Shown: positions 7,576 to 17,085, counted from the stretch's first letter. The stretch is 64,000 nucleotides of DNA from Bacteroidales bacterium (GCA_030690365.1 JAUYGX010000117.1:1-64000); one strand, 5' to 3'. Notes: generated from the letters alone by a model not told the origin. A program made the numbers and translations.

Positions 7576-8580
7576 CTAAAAATCAAAGGTAAATCCAATG
7601 CCCGGATATACTTTCTGGAAGTCGTTTTCGAAATACAAAAACGGTTTTACATGAATCCTCATTATAGGATTCACGATGAGCCCGATCCGATAGGTATCTG
7701 TTTTAGTATCGAAGAAGTTGGTCTTTTTATTGGTTAAAAACCCGGCTTCTAACCCATACCATCTGGGTTTATCAGGATTTTCAGAGAAATTATGGGAATA
7801 ACCCAGGCTCAGAAAATTATTGATGGTAAAGCTACTGTTGGTGGTGAAAATATAATTCATCTCATCGGTCAGGAAGATCTTATGTTTTATTCTGCCACGA
7901 CTTCCCAGACTGATTCCAAGGGTAAAATCCAGGTTTACCATTCCGGTATTTTTAATCAGGGCAGCACCCATTCCCGCTGATAATTCTATCTTATCCATGC
8001 ATTTAGTTGAGGTGATTTCGTCTCGTGCGGAACTTTCCTCTTGATCATTAATATCATAATACCAGTTTTTTGCATATCGTGATGGCTTGCGTATCTTTTG
8101 TAGCGCCTGATCAACATAGGAAGTAATTATGGGATTGGTGAGTTCATTGAGATTTGTAAAATAGATCAGGATTTTTGTGGAGACCTGTTTTTCATGAACC
8201 GAAGAGGCTACGAGGGGTGAAAGCTCACATACATTCCTGGCGGGAGTCTGGATTAATGCGTGATTTTCGAATGTAAATATCTGTCGGCTTGTGAGGCTAT
8301 CCACCTTGAGATAGTTGTCTTGTAACCAATAAAGATGATAGGAGTTTTGCTTCTTTATGTGGGATTTGATGGAGCTAAATTCTTTTTGGAATTGAAGGAT
8401 CAATGAATCTGCCTGCTTGTTTTCAAGAAGACCGGGTAAATTGTGGTCGGTTACTTTAATCAGAAGTGTGGACGAAATTTTCACCACCAGGGTATCGTTC
8501 ACCTGTCCTTGCACGTTCTGAGTCAGCCATAATGCAGCAGTAAGAAGGATCATTATTTTAAAGAGCGTAAATTTTTTCAT
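7576..8580 (-). CDS. Hypothetical secreted protein, probable outer-membrane barrel C-terminus
   Basis: 334 residues. A Sec signal peptide of about 25 residues (MKKFTLFKIMILLTAALWL, ending VQGQ) is clear. The first half is mixed alpha/beta without recognised motifs and includes a KIRKPSRYAKNWYYDINDQEE segment broken across helices. The second half (from about residue 195, IELSAGMGAALIKNTG) alternates hydrophobic and polar residues and ends in GIGFTFDF, as in an outer-membrane beta-barrel of about eight strands. I do not recognise the family. Its stop lies 9 bp from the stop of the convergent M48 gene. Confidence 0.75.
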   Translation of the reverse strand: MKKFTLFKIMILLTAALWLTQNVQGQVNDTLVVKISSTLLIKVTDHNLPGLLENKQADSLILQFQKEFSSIKSHIKKQNSYHLYWLQDNYLKVDSLTSRQIFTFENHALIQTPARNVCELSPLVASSVHEKQVSTKILIYFTNLNELTNPIITSYVDQALQKIRKPSRYAKNWYYDINDQEESSARDEITSTKCMDKIELSAGMGAALIKNTGMVNLDFTLGISLGSRGRIKHKIFLTDEMNYIFTTNSSFTINNFLSLGYSHNFSENPDKPRWYGLEAGFLTNKKTNFFDTKTDTYRIGLIVNPIMRIHVKPFLYFENDFQKVYPGIGFTFDF

Positions 8581-8618
8581 GGCATTATTATTAATGATTA
8601 ATAGGGTGAATACATTTT

Positions 8619-8626
8619 CAAATGTA
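8619..8626 (-). promoter_or_regulatory. Candidate promoter -7 element for the 8.6-kb gene
   Basis: TACATTTG on the minus strand matches TAnnTTTG and lies 39-46 bp upstream of the hypothetical secreted protein's ATG. Confidence 0.4.
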
Positions 8627-8782
8627 TTTTCAAATTTTCTGAAAAGACTGATTCCTTAAAGGTTATTAAGGAAAATTAGCGTTTGTTAATGGTATATTCA
8701 CGCGGTGTTGTTAACCATTCAAATGCGATTGTACAGGAAAGAAATTGTTTATTGTAAATGAAGGCTAAATCAACCAAGCAGC

Positions 8783-10051
8783 TTATTCGTCGATCTCGAG
8801 TTTTACCTCATCCAGCCGACTGCCCGAACCTTTTAAAATAGTGAACAAATAGGGCTCGACCCTTACTTTTTCGTTTACCACCGGAATGCTCTGGTGTTGA
8901 TAGATTATAAATCCTGCCAGTGTTTCATATTCATCCAGAATGGGAATGTTGAGTTTGTATTTTTCGTTGAGATAATCCACTTCGAGCCGGGCAGAAAAAA
9001 TATAGCTGTTATCTGTGAGTTTTACTTCTGTTTCCTCTTCTGTATCATATTCATCCTCAATATCGCCAAAGATTTCTTCAATCACATCTTCCATGGTAAC
9101 GATACCCGAAGTGCCACCAAATTCATCCACCACTACGGCCACACTTTTGTGCTTTTTAATAAAACTTTGCAGCATATCGCGTGCCGACATGGTTTCTGTA
9201 ACAAGTTCGATGGGCCGCACGATTTGCCGGATGGTGACAGGGTTGCTGAACATATCATAGGCATGTACATAGCCCACTATCTGGTCGATGGTTTTTTCAA
9301 AAATCATAATTTTTGAGTGCCCTGTTTCGGTGAGATATTCCCGAAGCACTTCAACACTTTCACCTATCTCCAGGGCTTCAATTTCAGGACGAGGAACCAT
9401 ACACTCTCTGAGCTTTACATGCTTGAAATCGATGGCATTTTGAATCATCATCATCTCCTGATTTAGCTCCTCCTTTTTTTCAAATTCAGGCTGATAATCG
9501 CGGACATATTCTTCCAGATCGATGGCACTGAAAGTATAGGGTTCATCAGCCAATTTTACACGTAACACGTTCTTTAACAGTATTTCAGAAATACCAATAT
9601 ACAACACAATTAAAGGATAAAACAGGTAATAAAACAGCCATACCGGAATGGCAAATACCTTTAAATTAGCATTTGGGTTTATCCTGAAAAGTACTTTTGG
9701 GATGAACTCGGCAACAATCAGAATAAGCAGCGTAGAAAGGATGGTTTGTATTAATAAAACCAAATATTCTGATGTAATATTTTCGGGAAGATAACTGATG
9801 ATGACGGGTTCGAGCATGCGCGCTGTTGCTATACCATAAATGACGAGTGCAATGTTATTTCCCAGTAACAAAGCACCGATAAACCTTGATGGGTTGTTAT
9901 AAAAGGCTGACAGAATGGTTGCGGGAAGGAGTCTGCGCTTTAATTCAAGCTCTTGTTTCAGCTTGTTGGAACTTACAAAGGCAATTTCCATCCCTGAAAA
10001 AAATCCTGAGAGGATTAACATGCTGATAATAATGATACCGTCGGTACTCAT
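8783..10051 (-). CDS. CNNM/CorC-HlyC family membrane protein (DUF21, CBS pair)
   Basis: 422 residues, inner membrane. The DUF21 transmembrane domain covers about residues 1-185, with FSGMEIAFVSSN near the N-terminus. Two CBS motifs follow at about 200-320 (CMVPRPEIEAL and VDEFGGTSGIVTMEDVIEEI). The CorC/HlyC C-terminal domain ends the protein (VEPYLFTILKGSGSRLDEV). Proteins of this family are linked to magnesium or divalent-cation efflux; the old name 'hemolysin' is misleading. GldE of gliding bacteria shares this architecture and cannot be excluded. It is the last gene of the coaX-lptC cluster but has its own -7 element in the 46-bp gap to lptC. Confidence 0.88.
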   Translation of the reverse strand: MSTDGIIIISMLILSGFFSGMEIAFVSSNKLKQELELKRRLLPATILSAFYNNPSRFIGALLLGNNIALVIYGIATARMLEPVIISYLPENITSEYLVLLIQTILSTLLILIVAEFIPKVLFRINPNANLKVFAIPVWLFYYLFYPLIVLYIGISEILLKNVLRVKLADEPYTFSAIDLEEYVRDYQPEFEKKEELNQEMMMIQNAIDFKHVKLRECMVPRPEIEALEIGESVEVLREYLTETGHSKIMIFEKTIDQIVGYVHAYDMFSNPVTIRQIVRPIELVTETMSARDMLQSFIKKHKSVAVVVDEFGGTSGIVTMEDVIEEIFGDIEDEYDTEEETEVKLTDNSYIFSARLEVDYLNEKYKLNIPILDEYETLAGFIIYQHQSIPVVNEKVRVEPYLFTILKGSGSRLDEVKLEIDE

Positions 10052-10068
10052 GTTAAAGTGCTAAAATG

Positions 10069-10076
10069 CAAAAGTA
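10069..10076 (-). promoter_or_regulatory. Promoter -7 element for the CorC-like gene
   Basis: TACTTTTG on the minus strand, 18-25 bp before the CorC-like ATG and inside the gap to lptC, implies a separate start of transcription for the last gene of the cluster. Confidence 0.45.
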
Positions 10077-10097
10077 TCGAATAAAATGGATTCATTT

Positions 10098-10673
10098 TTA
10101 ATTTTGTGAAGGCGGTTCCTCATCTTCAATCTCCATCTCGCCTCGGATATTAAAGATTTCCCTATTGCTAAACGACTCACTGGCACGCATGCTGTCGCCA
10201 TAAATAATTTTATCCGGTGTTACAATTTTTACAAATGTCCCCGATCGGATGGTCTTATGCTTTCGGTCCCAATACAGGTTTTCGGTAAAAAGCTGTTCGT
10301 TAGTCAGGAAGTTTTTAACCACTACATCGTTTCGGGCCCTCATGTTGTTTGTCCGTTCGTATGTAATGCCATAATTGGCTTTTATAAAGGAGGTTTTCTG
10401 CCCGATGGAATCAAAAAAGATAACCTCAAACCCTTCCGGAAATTCTGTGTAGCCATCGTTACCACCGAATTTTTCCATTAGCGGACTAATCAGTTGTATC
10501 TGAATATTGCCCGAGTCGGAACGGGTATAATTGATGTTATAGGCACTAACCTGGGCCAGGGTATCCTCGTTGGTAATTACCCTGATGGTTTCGAGAGAGT
10601 TTTCACAAGAAAAAATAACCCCTGCCATGCAAGTGACAAGGGTAATTTGTATGATTTTTTTTAAAAAGTTCAT
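10098..10673 (-). CDS. lptC: LptC-like LPS export periplasmic protein
   Basis: 191 residues. The N-terminus is a hydrophobic segment ending in a lipobox-like VIFSC (Cys23), so this member may be lipid-anchored rather than carrying the single transmembrane helix of E. coli LptC. The body shows repeated short beta-strands (FEVIFFDSIGQKTSFIKANY, NNMRARNDVVVKN, LYWDRKHKTIRSGTFVKI) that match the LptC/OstA jelly-roll. LptC passes lipopolysaccharide from the LptBFG transporter to LptA. It lies 15 bp after the TPR gene in the standard Bacteroidota coaX cluster, which supports the name. Confidence 0.8.
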   Translation of the reverse strand: MNFLKKIIQITLVTCMAGVIFSCENSLETIRVITNEDTLAQVSAYNINYTRSDSGNIQIQLISPLMEKFGGNDGYTEFPEGFEVIFFDSIGQKTSFIKANYGITYERTNNMRARNDVVVKNFLTNEQLFTENLYWDRKHKTIRSGTFVKIVTPDKIIYGDSMRASESFSNREIFNIRGEMEIEDEEPPSQN

Positions 10674-10688
10674 GGGTTGTGCAGGCTG

Positions 10689-12086
10689 CTATTTGGCAGC
10701 TCTCACCGTGGTTTCTTCATTTATCCAACACTCAACTTTGTATGGGTCACCTTGATTCAGGTTGTGGAAGAAAAGCAATTCTGTTGCCGGGAAATATTTC
10801 TGATAAGTTGCGATACGTGCGTTCATCTTTTCGTTTAATTCCGGATCGATGCGCTTGGCCTGGCTATATTTATCCACGGCAGCCCAGTAGGCTACTTTAG
10901 TAGTCAGATCATCTGTGCCGCAATCTTTGGCACTTCCGGCGTAAGCATCACCAATTATGATATACGGATCCCCTGATGATGGATCCAATGAAGCTGCTTT
11001 TAGCGCATATTGACGTGCCAGAGGATATCTCTCCAGGTTAAGATAGTCTTGTGCCAGGAAAATGTAAGCATTGTACGCCTTACTCTCGTTGTCCATTTTG
11101 GCTGCTTCTTCCAGATAGGGTATTGCCTCCTCATACTTTTTCTCTATGAGCATCATTTTGCCAATCAAATAGGCCGACTCAGGAGTGGGTTCAGCTTTGT
11201 AGAGATTAACAGTGGCGCTAAAATACAAAGGCGATTCTACACATTGTTTTTTATCCAGTAGTTTTGTAATCTTTTTAAGTAAGCCAATATCATCAGGTGT
11301 TTCGTTAAATTTCTTTTGATAGATACGAACGAGATCGACACAATTGGCAAAGGGTTCAAAAGTAACTTCAATATTTCCCTTGATGACCTCCCATTGCTCA
11401 AGTTCCTTTGAATTTCCGGCTTTGGTAAAATGCTCAATATTGCTATCGATATAATCGCTTATTACATCATAAGCGTCTACAACTGCGGCAGTATCAGTTT
11501 CGCCGGTTTTTGCCATGCGCGTCAGCGATCTGAAGTAATAAATGAAAATAGGGCCTTTTGTTTTGGCTTTTTCAAGTTCAATGGATTTGCCCAAAATTTC
11601 ATATACGTCTTTATAACGTTCAGGATCAACCTGATATAAATCGACTCCTTTACGTCCCAGGATTTCACCCGTCTGAGGTGTACCATCACTGTAGTTGTTT
11701 GGGAAGAACTCAATTCTACGGTCATAAATCAACATCAGTGTATCCAGAAGGTTGTTCTTGATTTTGGGAGCCTTGGTCTTTGAAATTTCAAAGTCATACA
11801 TTTTTGCTCCGTCTACATATACGTTTTCCGTGGAACGCGGACAGTTTTCAAAGACCCATTTCCATGATTTTAGTGCATCGTTGATGGAAGCATTTTTGTA
11901 ACCACTTTGCTTCCATTGTTTATAAAATTCCCTGTAAAGAGACAAGTTCATAACGCAGGTAACGCTATCCTTTCCATACTTGGAACCGTCGTCCTGTGGT
12001 CCTTTTTTTTCGATCACGGGGTTTCCGGCCAGGCTTATCAAAGTCAATCCGATGCTGAATAGTAATGTCAATGCTTTTAACTTCAT
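10689..12086 (-). CDS. Secreted TPR-repeat protein of the coaX/lptC cluster
   Basis: 465 residues with a signal peptide of about 20 residues (LTLISLAGNP). The N-terminal half has alpha-helical repeats without consensus. Clear tetratricopeptide repeats occupy about residues 290-400 (ESAYLIGKMMLIEKKYEEAI, AYIFLAQDYLNLERYPLARQ, PYIIIGDAYAGSAKDC). TPRs are protein-binding scaffolds, so a periplasmic role in assembling envelope components is plausible. It follows the outer-membrane protein gene by 26 bp and precedes lptC by 15 bp, so one transcript is likely. Confidence 0.82.
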   Translation of the reverse strand: MKLKALTLLFSIGLTLISLAGNPVIEKKGPQDDGSKYGKDSVTCVMNLSLYREFYKQWKQSGYKNASINDALKSWKWVFENCPRSTENVYVDGAKMYDFEISKTKAPKIKNNLLDTLMLIYDRRIEFFPNNYSDGTPQTGEILGRKGVDLYQVDPERYKDVYEILGKSIELEKAKTKGPIFIYYFRSLTRMAKTGETDTAAVVDAYDVISDYIDSNIEHFTKAGNSKELEQWEVIKGNIEVTFEPFANCVDLVRIYQKKFNETPDDIGLLKKITKLLDKKQCVESPLYFSATVNLYKAEPTPESAYLIGKMMLIEKKYEEAIPYLEEAAKMDNESKAYNAYIFLAQDYLNLERYPLARQYALKAASLDPSSGDPYIIIGDAYAGSAKDCGTDDLTTKVAYWAAVDKYSQAKRIDPELNEKMNARIATYQKYFPATELLFFHNLNQGDPYKVECWINEETTVRAAK

Positions 12087-12112
12087 TGTACTAGTTGTTT
12101 ATATGTAAGATA

Positions 12113-13393
12113 TTAATGATATTGTTTTTTATAAAACCAAATTTCCTGTATCGAAATTCCAAGAGAAACGTTGACAAAGTTTTCCTGTATCAGCTGGTTG
12201 TCGGTGGTACCCCTTTTACCGATTTCAAAACTTACATCAATTCCGGTTTTCGATTTCTTCAACGGAAAACCAAGTCCAAAACTTATGCCAAACTCATTTA
12301 TCTGGCTTCCATACAGGTTAAGGTAGGAGTGGTTGTACCGTGCCCCCAACCGGTAAGTCATTCGTTTATAAAGACTTGATATGCTTGAGTGTTTGGGTTG
12401 AATCTCTCCTCCCACAGCCACTCTCCAAGAGTTTGTTAAACTATCGGGTTCTCCAAAAGCCTTATATTTTTTCCAGTTTTGCCATTCAAAGTCTGCACCA
12501 ATAAGCCATCGTCCAATATTTTGGTAGGTTACCCCAACTCCGATTCTTTGGGGTAAAATCAGTTTCCCTTTTTGGTCGGGTTGATAATAGATGGTATCAA
12601 TCACGTTTTCAACAATGTCGTCGTAACCTCCTGTAAGTGTTTTAGAAAGGTAGTTGCGTTTCGCATTCAGATTGAATGTATTGGCATAGGTAATTCCAAT
12701 AGTGGCTTTTCTGTTTTCGGCGAAATTCAAATCATATTGAAGTCCGTAATCAAAAATAAAGTCGCTTACCTTAATATCGCTTTCGCTTTTGGTACCAAAA
12801 ATATAAGCCGAATCAGGGAAATATATCATGCTCGAACGGGTCGACTTGCCAAACAAATAGGCGGCATTAAAACCTACGCGCAGATTTTTGTTCACATTAA
12901 AACCATGTCCCCAGAAAATTTGATTGAGGCCGCCATCTCCGGTAAAATTGTGTACTACATCGCTAAAATCGGGTACCTCCAGGGTTGTTTGAATATTATA
13001 ACCAACCTTGCTATATGGAAGAATACCTAAAGCCATTCGGTACCAATTGGTTACCGGAAAACCCAACATCAGGTAGTTGAGCGAAACATCGGATCCCCGC
13101 TCGCTCATGGAGGTTGTTTTAAAAGTGGTAGAATTGCCATAAATACCCACTTCAAACATAAATGCGGATGAATCCTGGGCTGTATAGGAAGCCGGATTTG
13201 CAGGATTTAATGTGGTAGGATCGGAAAATCCAATGGAAACGCCACCCATTCCCATCACAGCAGTATTTACATTGCTGCTGTGCAATTCACCGAGGCCAAA
13301 TCTCGAATAGGGGCTGTTAATTCCTGTCTGACCCCAAACAGCTATACCGGTAAATACCAGTAAAAAGGAAATGGTTAATCTAACTTCTCTCAT
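12113..13393 (-). CDS. Outer-membrane beta-barrel protein of the coaX cluster (OmpP1/FadL-like)
   Basis: 426 residues from the ATG at 13393; a TTG nine bases upstream is less likely. The signal peptide ends near GIAVWGQ. The mature start GINSPYSRFGLGELHS and the MGMGGVSIGFSDPTTLNPANPASY segment are typical of Bacteroidota OmpP1/FadL-like proteins encoded beside coaX. The remainder is a barrel of about 14 strands, ending in a strand region with VNVSLGISI. The start codon lies inside the last 14 bases of coaX, suggesting translational coupling. Transported substrate unknown; long-chain hydrophobic molecules are a family-based guess. Confidence 0.82.
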   Translation of the reverse strand: MREVRLTISFLLVFTGIAVWGQTGINSPYSRFGLGELHSSNVNTAVMGMGGVSIGFSDPTTLNPANPASYTAQDSSAFMFEVGIYGNSTTFKTTSMSERGSDVSLNYLMLGFPVTNWYRMALGILPYSKVGYNIQTTLEVPDFSDVVHNFTGDGGLNQIFWGHGFNVNKNLRVGFNAAYLFGKSTRSSMIYFPDSAYIFGTKSESDIKVSDFIFDYGLQYDLNFAENRKATIGITYANTFNLNAKRNYLSKTLTGGYDDIVENVIDTIYYQPDQKGKLILPQRIGVGVTYQNIGRWLIGADFEWQNWKKYKAFGEPDSLTNSWRVAVGGEIQPKHSSISSLYKRMTYRLGARYNHSYLNLYGSQINEFGISFGLGFPLKKSKTGIDVSFEIGKRGTTDNQLIQENFVNVSLGISIQEIWFYKKQYH

Positions 13394-14114
13394 TAAAATC
13401 AAGGATATTTTTTAACCCCTGTACTACAATATTTGGGGTTGCAAAGATGTCATTTTTTATGTATTTTTCAAAATATTTATAATCGCCGCCACTCACCACT
13501 ACTTTAAGCCCTTCAAAACGAGCCTTGTATTGATTAATAATTCCGTTCACCTCGGCCAAAACACCATTTAACACGCCACTGCTGATACAACTAACGGTTG
13601 AATTGCCAATGAGTTGGTGCTCCTGGTTCGTTGCGTTTTCTACTAACGGTAAACTTCCGGTAAAATTATGCAGTGCTTTGAATCTCATTTGTATTCCCGG
13701 GCTTATTCCACCACCCAGGTATTGAAGTTGGGAGGTGATCAGGTCGTAAGTGATACTGGTTCCTGCATCTATCACCAGAATCGGATGTCCCGGGAAATAG
13801 TCAAGTGCACCGGCTACAGCGGCAATACGGTCTTTACCAAGCGTTTGAGGTGTGAGGTATTCGATAGCGAAAGGCAGTGGAGTTTGGTGGGTTAATTTTA
13901 TAAAATGAGATTTGGCAAGGAGAAAATCATCTATTTCGGAAGGGTACGGAGCCACACTGGATAGGATGGAAGATTGAATCCCTGGATTGCTTTCAAAAAT
14001 GGCTTTCAGGCTTGAGAGACCGGGATTTTCGGTTACAAGAATTTCAGGTTGGCTCTTTTCATCAAAAAGGGCCAATTTAGCTTTCGTATTTCCAAAATCG
14101 AGTACTAATTTCAT
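13380..14114 (-). CDS. coaX: Type III pantothenate kinase
   Basis: 244 residues from the ATG at 14114. The longer frame starts 14 codons upstream at a non-ATG codon and overlaps the -7 promoter box, so the internal ATG is preferred. The sequence has the ASKHA-fold motifs: MKLVLDFGNTKAKLALF (phosphate 1), VIDAGTSITYDLI (phosphate 2 and catalytic Asp), and GGGISPGIQMRFKAL. The enzyme phosphorylates pantothenate at the first step of coenzyme A synthesis and, unlike type I, is not feedback-inhibited by CoA. It is the first gene of the conserved cluster coaX - OmpP1-like - TPR - lptC - CorC-like. Confidence 0.93.
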   Translation of the reverse strand: MKLVLDFGNTKAKLALFDEKSQPEILVTENPGLSSLKAIFESNPGIQSSILSSVAPYPSEIDDFLLAKSHFIKLTHQTPLPFAIEYLTPQTLGKDRIAAVAGALDYFPGHPILVIDAGTSITYDLITSQLQYLGGGISPGIQMRFKALHNFTGSLPLVENATNQEHQLIGNSTVSCISSGVLNGVLAEVNGIINQYKARFEGLKVVVSGGDYKYFEKYIKNDIFATPNIVVQGLKNILDFNERS

Positions 14115-14134
14115 GCAAAGCAATTTGTTAGTGA

Positions 14135-14142
14135 CAAAAATA
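14135..14142 (-). promoter_or_regulatory. Promoter -7 element for the coaX cluster
   Basis: TATTTTTG on the minus strand, 21-28 bp upstream of the coaX ATG; it supports 14114 as the start codon. Confidence 0.5.
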
Positions 14143-14183
14143 CGCCATGAAATCAAGGGGTCTTTAATTTTTTATGATTTTTT

Positions 14184-14212
14184 TTGAGAAATGAAAAAAA
14201 GGTGTATTTTTG
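14184..14212 (+). promoter_or_regulatory. tRNA-Phe promoter (-33 TTG, -7 TATTTTTG)
   Basis: TTG at 14184-14186 and TATTTTTG at 14205-14212 are separated by 18 bp and lie 17 bp upstream of the tRNA, a good match to the Bacteroidota housekeeping promoter. Confidence 0.6.
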
Positions 14213-14228
14213 CACCTCCAATTGAGGA

Positions 14229-14301
14229 GGTACCATAGCTCAGTAGGTAGAGCAATGGACTGAAAATCCATGTGTCCCTGGTTCGATCCCGGGTGGTACC
14301 A
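14229..14301 (+). tRNA. tRNA-Phe (GAA)
   Basis: 73 nt cloverleaf. The acceptor stem GGTACCA pairs with TGGTACC, discriminator A at 14301. The anticodon loop CTGAAAA carries GAA, and the T-arm has GGTTCGATCCC. The 3' CCA is not encoded. Confidence 0.97.
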
Positions 14302-14316
14302 CTCCAAAATCATTAT

Positions 14317-14356
14317 AAACCCTCTGATTTACTACAAATCAGGGGGTTTTGTTTTT
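14317..14356 (+). terminator. Rho-independent terminator after tRNA-Phe
   Basis: AAACCCTCTGATTT pairs with AAATCAGGGGGTTTT around an ACTAC loop (one G-T wobble), followed by GTTTTT. It can also serve the convergent YeeE gene. Confidence 0.8.
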
Positions 14357-14371
14357 GAATTGCGGGATTAT

Positions 14372-15385
14372 TTACTTCCCCATTTTATAAAACAGCTTCC
14401 CGGTAATTAGTAAACCTGCAAAAACAAAAACGGCAAATATCAAACTACTGGCAGCCAGCTGCATGCCTCCAGAAAGGATGTGACCACTGGTGCAACCACC
14501 CGCCATTCGTGCTCCGAAAATCAAAATAAACCCACCAACAAACGCCCAGATGATGCGATCGAAAATCACCGTTCCTTTGTATTTTTTCCAGTTCTCATGA
14601 ATCAATCTCAGTTTAAAATCTTTTCTGATCAACGATAAAATCAATCCTGAAATAAAGGCTCCGGCCAGAAAGATCAATTCCCATCGTCCCGGTCCGCTGA
14701 TCTTGGTAAAATAATCATTTTCAGTGGTTTTTGTAAGCACATCAATAGCATACGGATAAGAGGTTGAAGCACCGATAGGCCTGTTGGAGATGGCGGTTAA
14801 AAAGACGATTGGGTTTAGAATGGCTAGTCCGATTCCCGAAATCAGCCATTTAAAATCTTTTGTTCCATCCATTTTGTGTAGCCAAAAGGAAACTCCGATG
14901 AAAACGCCGCTTATGATAAAAAGGACGAGAAAAAACAGCATGTGGTTGGCCCCAAGGAGTGAGTTGAGCGAGATGCTTCCATGATTTGGCCCCAGGATCG
15001 ACTTAAATGACGGTAACCAAAGGGTGTAAACCAATCCTCCGGCCAATCCTCCAACAATACCAATAAGTGCATCCAGGGAGCCTTCTCCCAGCGAAATGGC
15101 CATGGTTCCGGGACAGTAGCCCAGAATGGCCATGCCTGTACCAAAAAGAAGTCCACCTAACGCAATACCGCCCACCAGCAGGGGTTTTACGTGGTAAGAT
15201 GCTAATCCAAGGCTAATTTCAATATTCAGCAAAATGGCTCCAATGCCTATGGCTACTGCGATTGCTTTGGCAACGGTGAGGTTATCAAGTGTGGCCATAC
15301 CGCTTATGGTGTTGTACTTATTCAGCTTCGCGTATTGCAAAATGGCACCGAACAAAAATCCTAAAATAAAAATGGTTATTATCAT
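14372..15385 (-). CDS. YeeE/YedE-family sulfur-compound transporter
   Basis: 337 residues from ATG at 15385 (a GTG immediately precedes it). About ten hydrophobic segments predict an inner-membrane protein. Two internally related halves each carry the family's pore signature: GYCPGTMAISLGEGS in the first half (about residues 91-105) and GARMAGGCTSGHILSGGMQL in the second (about residues 295-315), with conserved cysteines. Family members take up thiosulfate (TsuA) or related sulfur species. A fused two-domain form is common in Bacteroidota. No sulfur-assimilation genes are adjacent, so the substrate is uncertain. Upstream DNA to 15663 contains no gene. Confidence 0.87.
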   Translation of the reverse strand: MIITIFILGFLFGAILQYAKLNKYNTISGMATLDNLTVAKAIAVAIGIGAILLNIEISLGLASYHVKPLLVGGIALGGLLFGTGMAILGYCPGTMAISLGEGSLDALIGIVGGLAGGLVYTLWLPSFKSILGPNHGSISLNSLLGANHMLFFLVLFIISGVFIGVSFWLHKMDGTKDFKWLISGIGLAILNPIVFLTAISNRPIGASTSYPYAIDVLTKTTENDYFTKISGPGRWELIFLAGAFISGLILSLIRKDFKLRLIHENWKKYKGTVIFDRIIWAFVGGFILIFGARMAGGCTSGHILSGGMQLAASSLIFAVFVFAGLLITGKLFYKMGK

Positions 15386-15663
15386 CACGCATCAAGTTAG
15401 GTTAGTAAAAAGGGATGTGGTTGGTTTATACTATTTAAGTTCAAGAGGTGATACTTGTTGTCAGGAATATTTCCCGGGTTGGAATAGACAGGAAAACCCA
15501 TAGAATTATCTTTTTTTAAGGCATAGTGTCTTAAAAAATTGGAGTGGGCACCGGTTGAATTGGATAGATGTTGCATTTTTCCTTAAGCAGGAATTGCAAA
15601 AGTACTTCAAATTTTATTGGCAAGGCGTTGCTGAGTTTTCGAATTTACAGAATCCAAAATGAT

Positions 15664-16944
15664 CTATTTAGTCTCAGGAGCCGAATAGAAATCAATCATT
15701 TTCTGTATCGACCTTTCACATACCGGACAAAATTCGTCTCCATGGAAAGTATTCATCAGGCAGTCGTGCATGGGGCGGTACATGCCTTTGGTAACATAAC
15801 CCCCGCCCTCGAAGGCGCCCACTTTTTTGAAATATTCCTGCTCATCAGGAGTTGGGATGGGCGTTCGTTTTTTCACCATATCCTGCCACTTGCTTTCAAA
15901 ATCAATCAGGGTGGTGATGTTGGGTTCCCAGGGCTCGATGGTCAGGTTGTAAAAATCGTTGTAGGAGGTCGACGAATCAAAGTATTCATCGGCCAGTCCG
16001 GCAAAACCGTGTCCCAGTTCATGGATAAAAATCTTGGCTGATTTTTCATTGCTGTTGACACTCACATTGTAGTAATTATAGATGGCCCCGCCACCATACT
16101 TTTTGTTGTTGACCAGGATATAAATCTGGTCGTAAGGGGCGTTGGCTGCTAGGTCGCGTACACTTTTGTCGTCGTAGGTCATGCAGTAGCGCTCGCTGTC
16201 GAAGGTGTAAAAGCTGGTATTCAGGGCAGTGCTTCTCCAGATTCCATCAGCCGGGATATCGTTTCCCGACTCTACAGATGGATCCCAAACGCCACGGATA
16301 TTGAATTTATCCTTGTTTTTATTGTAGGGGGCAAATTGAAAGAGCCCGTCGGCAAACTTTTTGCAATCGGATACAAACAGTCCAAGTTCATCGGTCGAGT
16401 AGCCATCCGGAAGGATCACGATATCCACCTTTTCTGAGGGGTCACCGCTGATGTACACATCAAAGGAAGGATAAACCAAACGCCGGTCTTTTTTTATAAA
16501 ATAATTGGCCGGATCGACCACATATTTCATTTGTGTTTCGAGGATGCCATCCCGGTTACGGGCATAAAGCACCACCTTGACGGGAATTTTTGGAAAAGGG
16601 AAGACTACGGACTCAGAAAAAGTTCGGTTGATGCTGTCCGATTCGGCAGTGGTCTGCCATTCGCCAAAAAGGGTATTATAACCTCTTGAATACAAGAGTG
16701 AATCGTTTGATTTATCAAATACTTTCACATAATAATTGCCATAATCGAAGGTATCGACCATGTTGACTTTTGAACCTCCCCAAAAGGGTTCGTCGATGAG
16801 TTCGTCGAAGGAATATTGTTGAGAATTGTGGTTTCCGCTGTGGTAGTAATCCATACGCAAGGTGTGGTTTTCAAAAAACCGATCGAATTGTGAAAATGCC
16901 TGAACAGAAATGAATAGGTATAGGATGATTATAAGGTGTTTCAT
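15664..16944 (-). CDS. Secreted M64-family (IgA peptidase-like) metallopeptidase
   Basis: 426 residues. The signal peptide ends near residue 18 (ISVQAFSQF). An N-terminal beta-rich domain covers about 20-150 and a peptidase M64 domain follows. The zinc motif is in the segment IFIHELGHGFAGLADEY at about residues 304-320, with His, Glu and His of HExxH and a Gly in the M64-type HELGH pattern. The DIVILPDGYST motif about 130 residues earlier is also typical. M64 includes bacterial IgA-cleaving peptidases, but environmental Bacteroidota members are simply secreted endopeptidases. No T9SS domain is present. Confidence 0.88.
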   Translation of the reverse strand: MKHLIIILYLFISVQAFSQFDRFFENHTLRMDYYHSGNHNSQQYSFDELIDEPFWGGSKVNMVDTFDYGNYYVKVFDKSNDSLLYSRGYNTLFGEWQTTAESDSINRTFSESVVFPFPKIPVKVVLYARNRDGILETQMKYVVDPANYFIKKDRRLVYPSFDVYISGDPSEKVDIVILPDGYSTDELGLFVSDCKKFADGLFQFAPYNKNKDKFNIRGVWDPSVESGNDIPADGIWRSTALNTSFYTFDSERYCMTYDDKSVRDLAANAPYDQIYILVNNKKYGGGAIYNYYNVSVNSNEKSAKIFIHELGHGFAGLADEYFDSSTSYNDFYNLTIEPWEPNITTLIDFESKWQDMVKKRTPIPTPDEQEYFKKVGAFEGGGYVTKGMYRPMHDCLMNTFHGDEFCPVCERSIQKMIDFYSAPETK

Positions 16945-16965
16945 GATCTGGTTTTAAACAAAGGG

Positions 16966-16973
16966 CAAAGGTA
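16966..16973 (-). promoter_or_regulatory. Promoter -7 element for the M64 peptidase gene
   Basis: TACCTTTG on the minus strand matches TAnnTTTG, 22-29 bp before the ATG. Confidence 0.45.
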
Positions 16974-17085
16974 GTAAAAGTGATTTTGAGGAAGACGCTT
17001 CAATAAATAATTCTTGGTACCAGGGATTTGGTATTTGTTTTTAATTTCTGAGCCTGGTTCTTAAGAATAAACTTAACAAGCTGTC

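Noticed and set aside
15389-15663. Possible riboswitch upstream of the YeeE gene
   Set aside because: No conserved riboswitch core was recognised in the leader.
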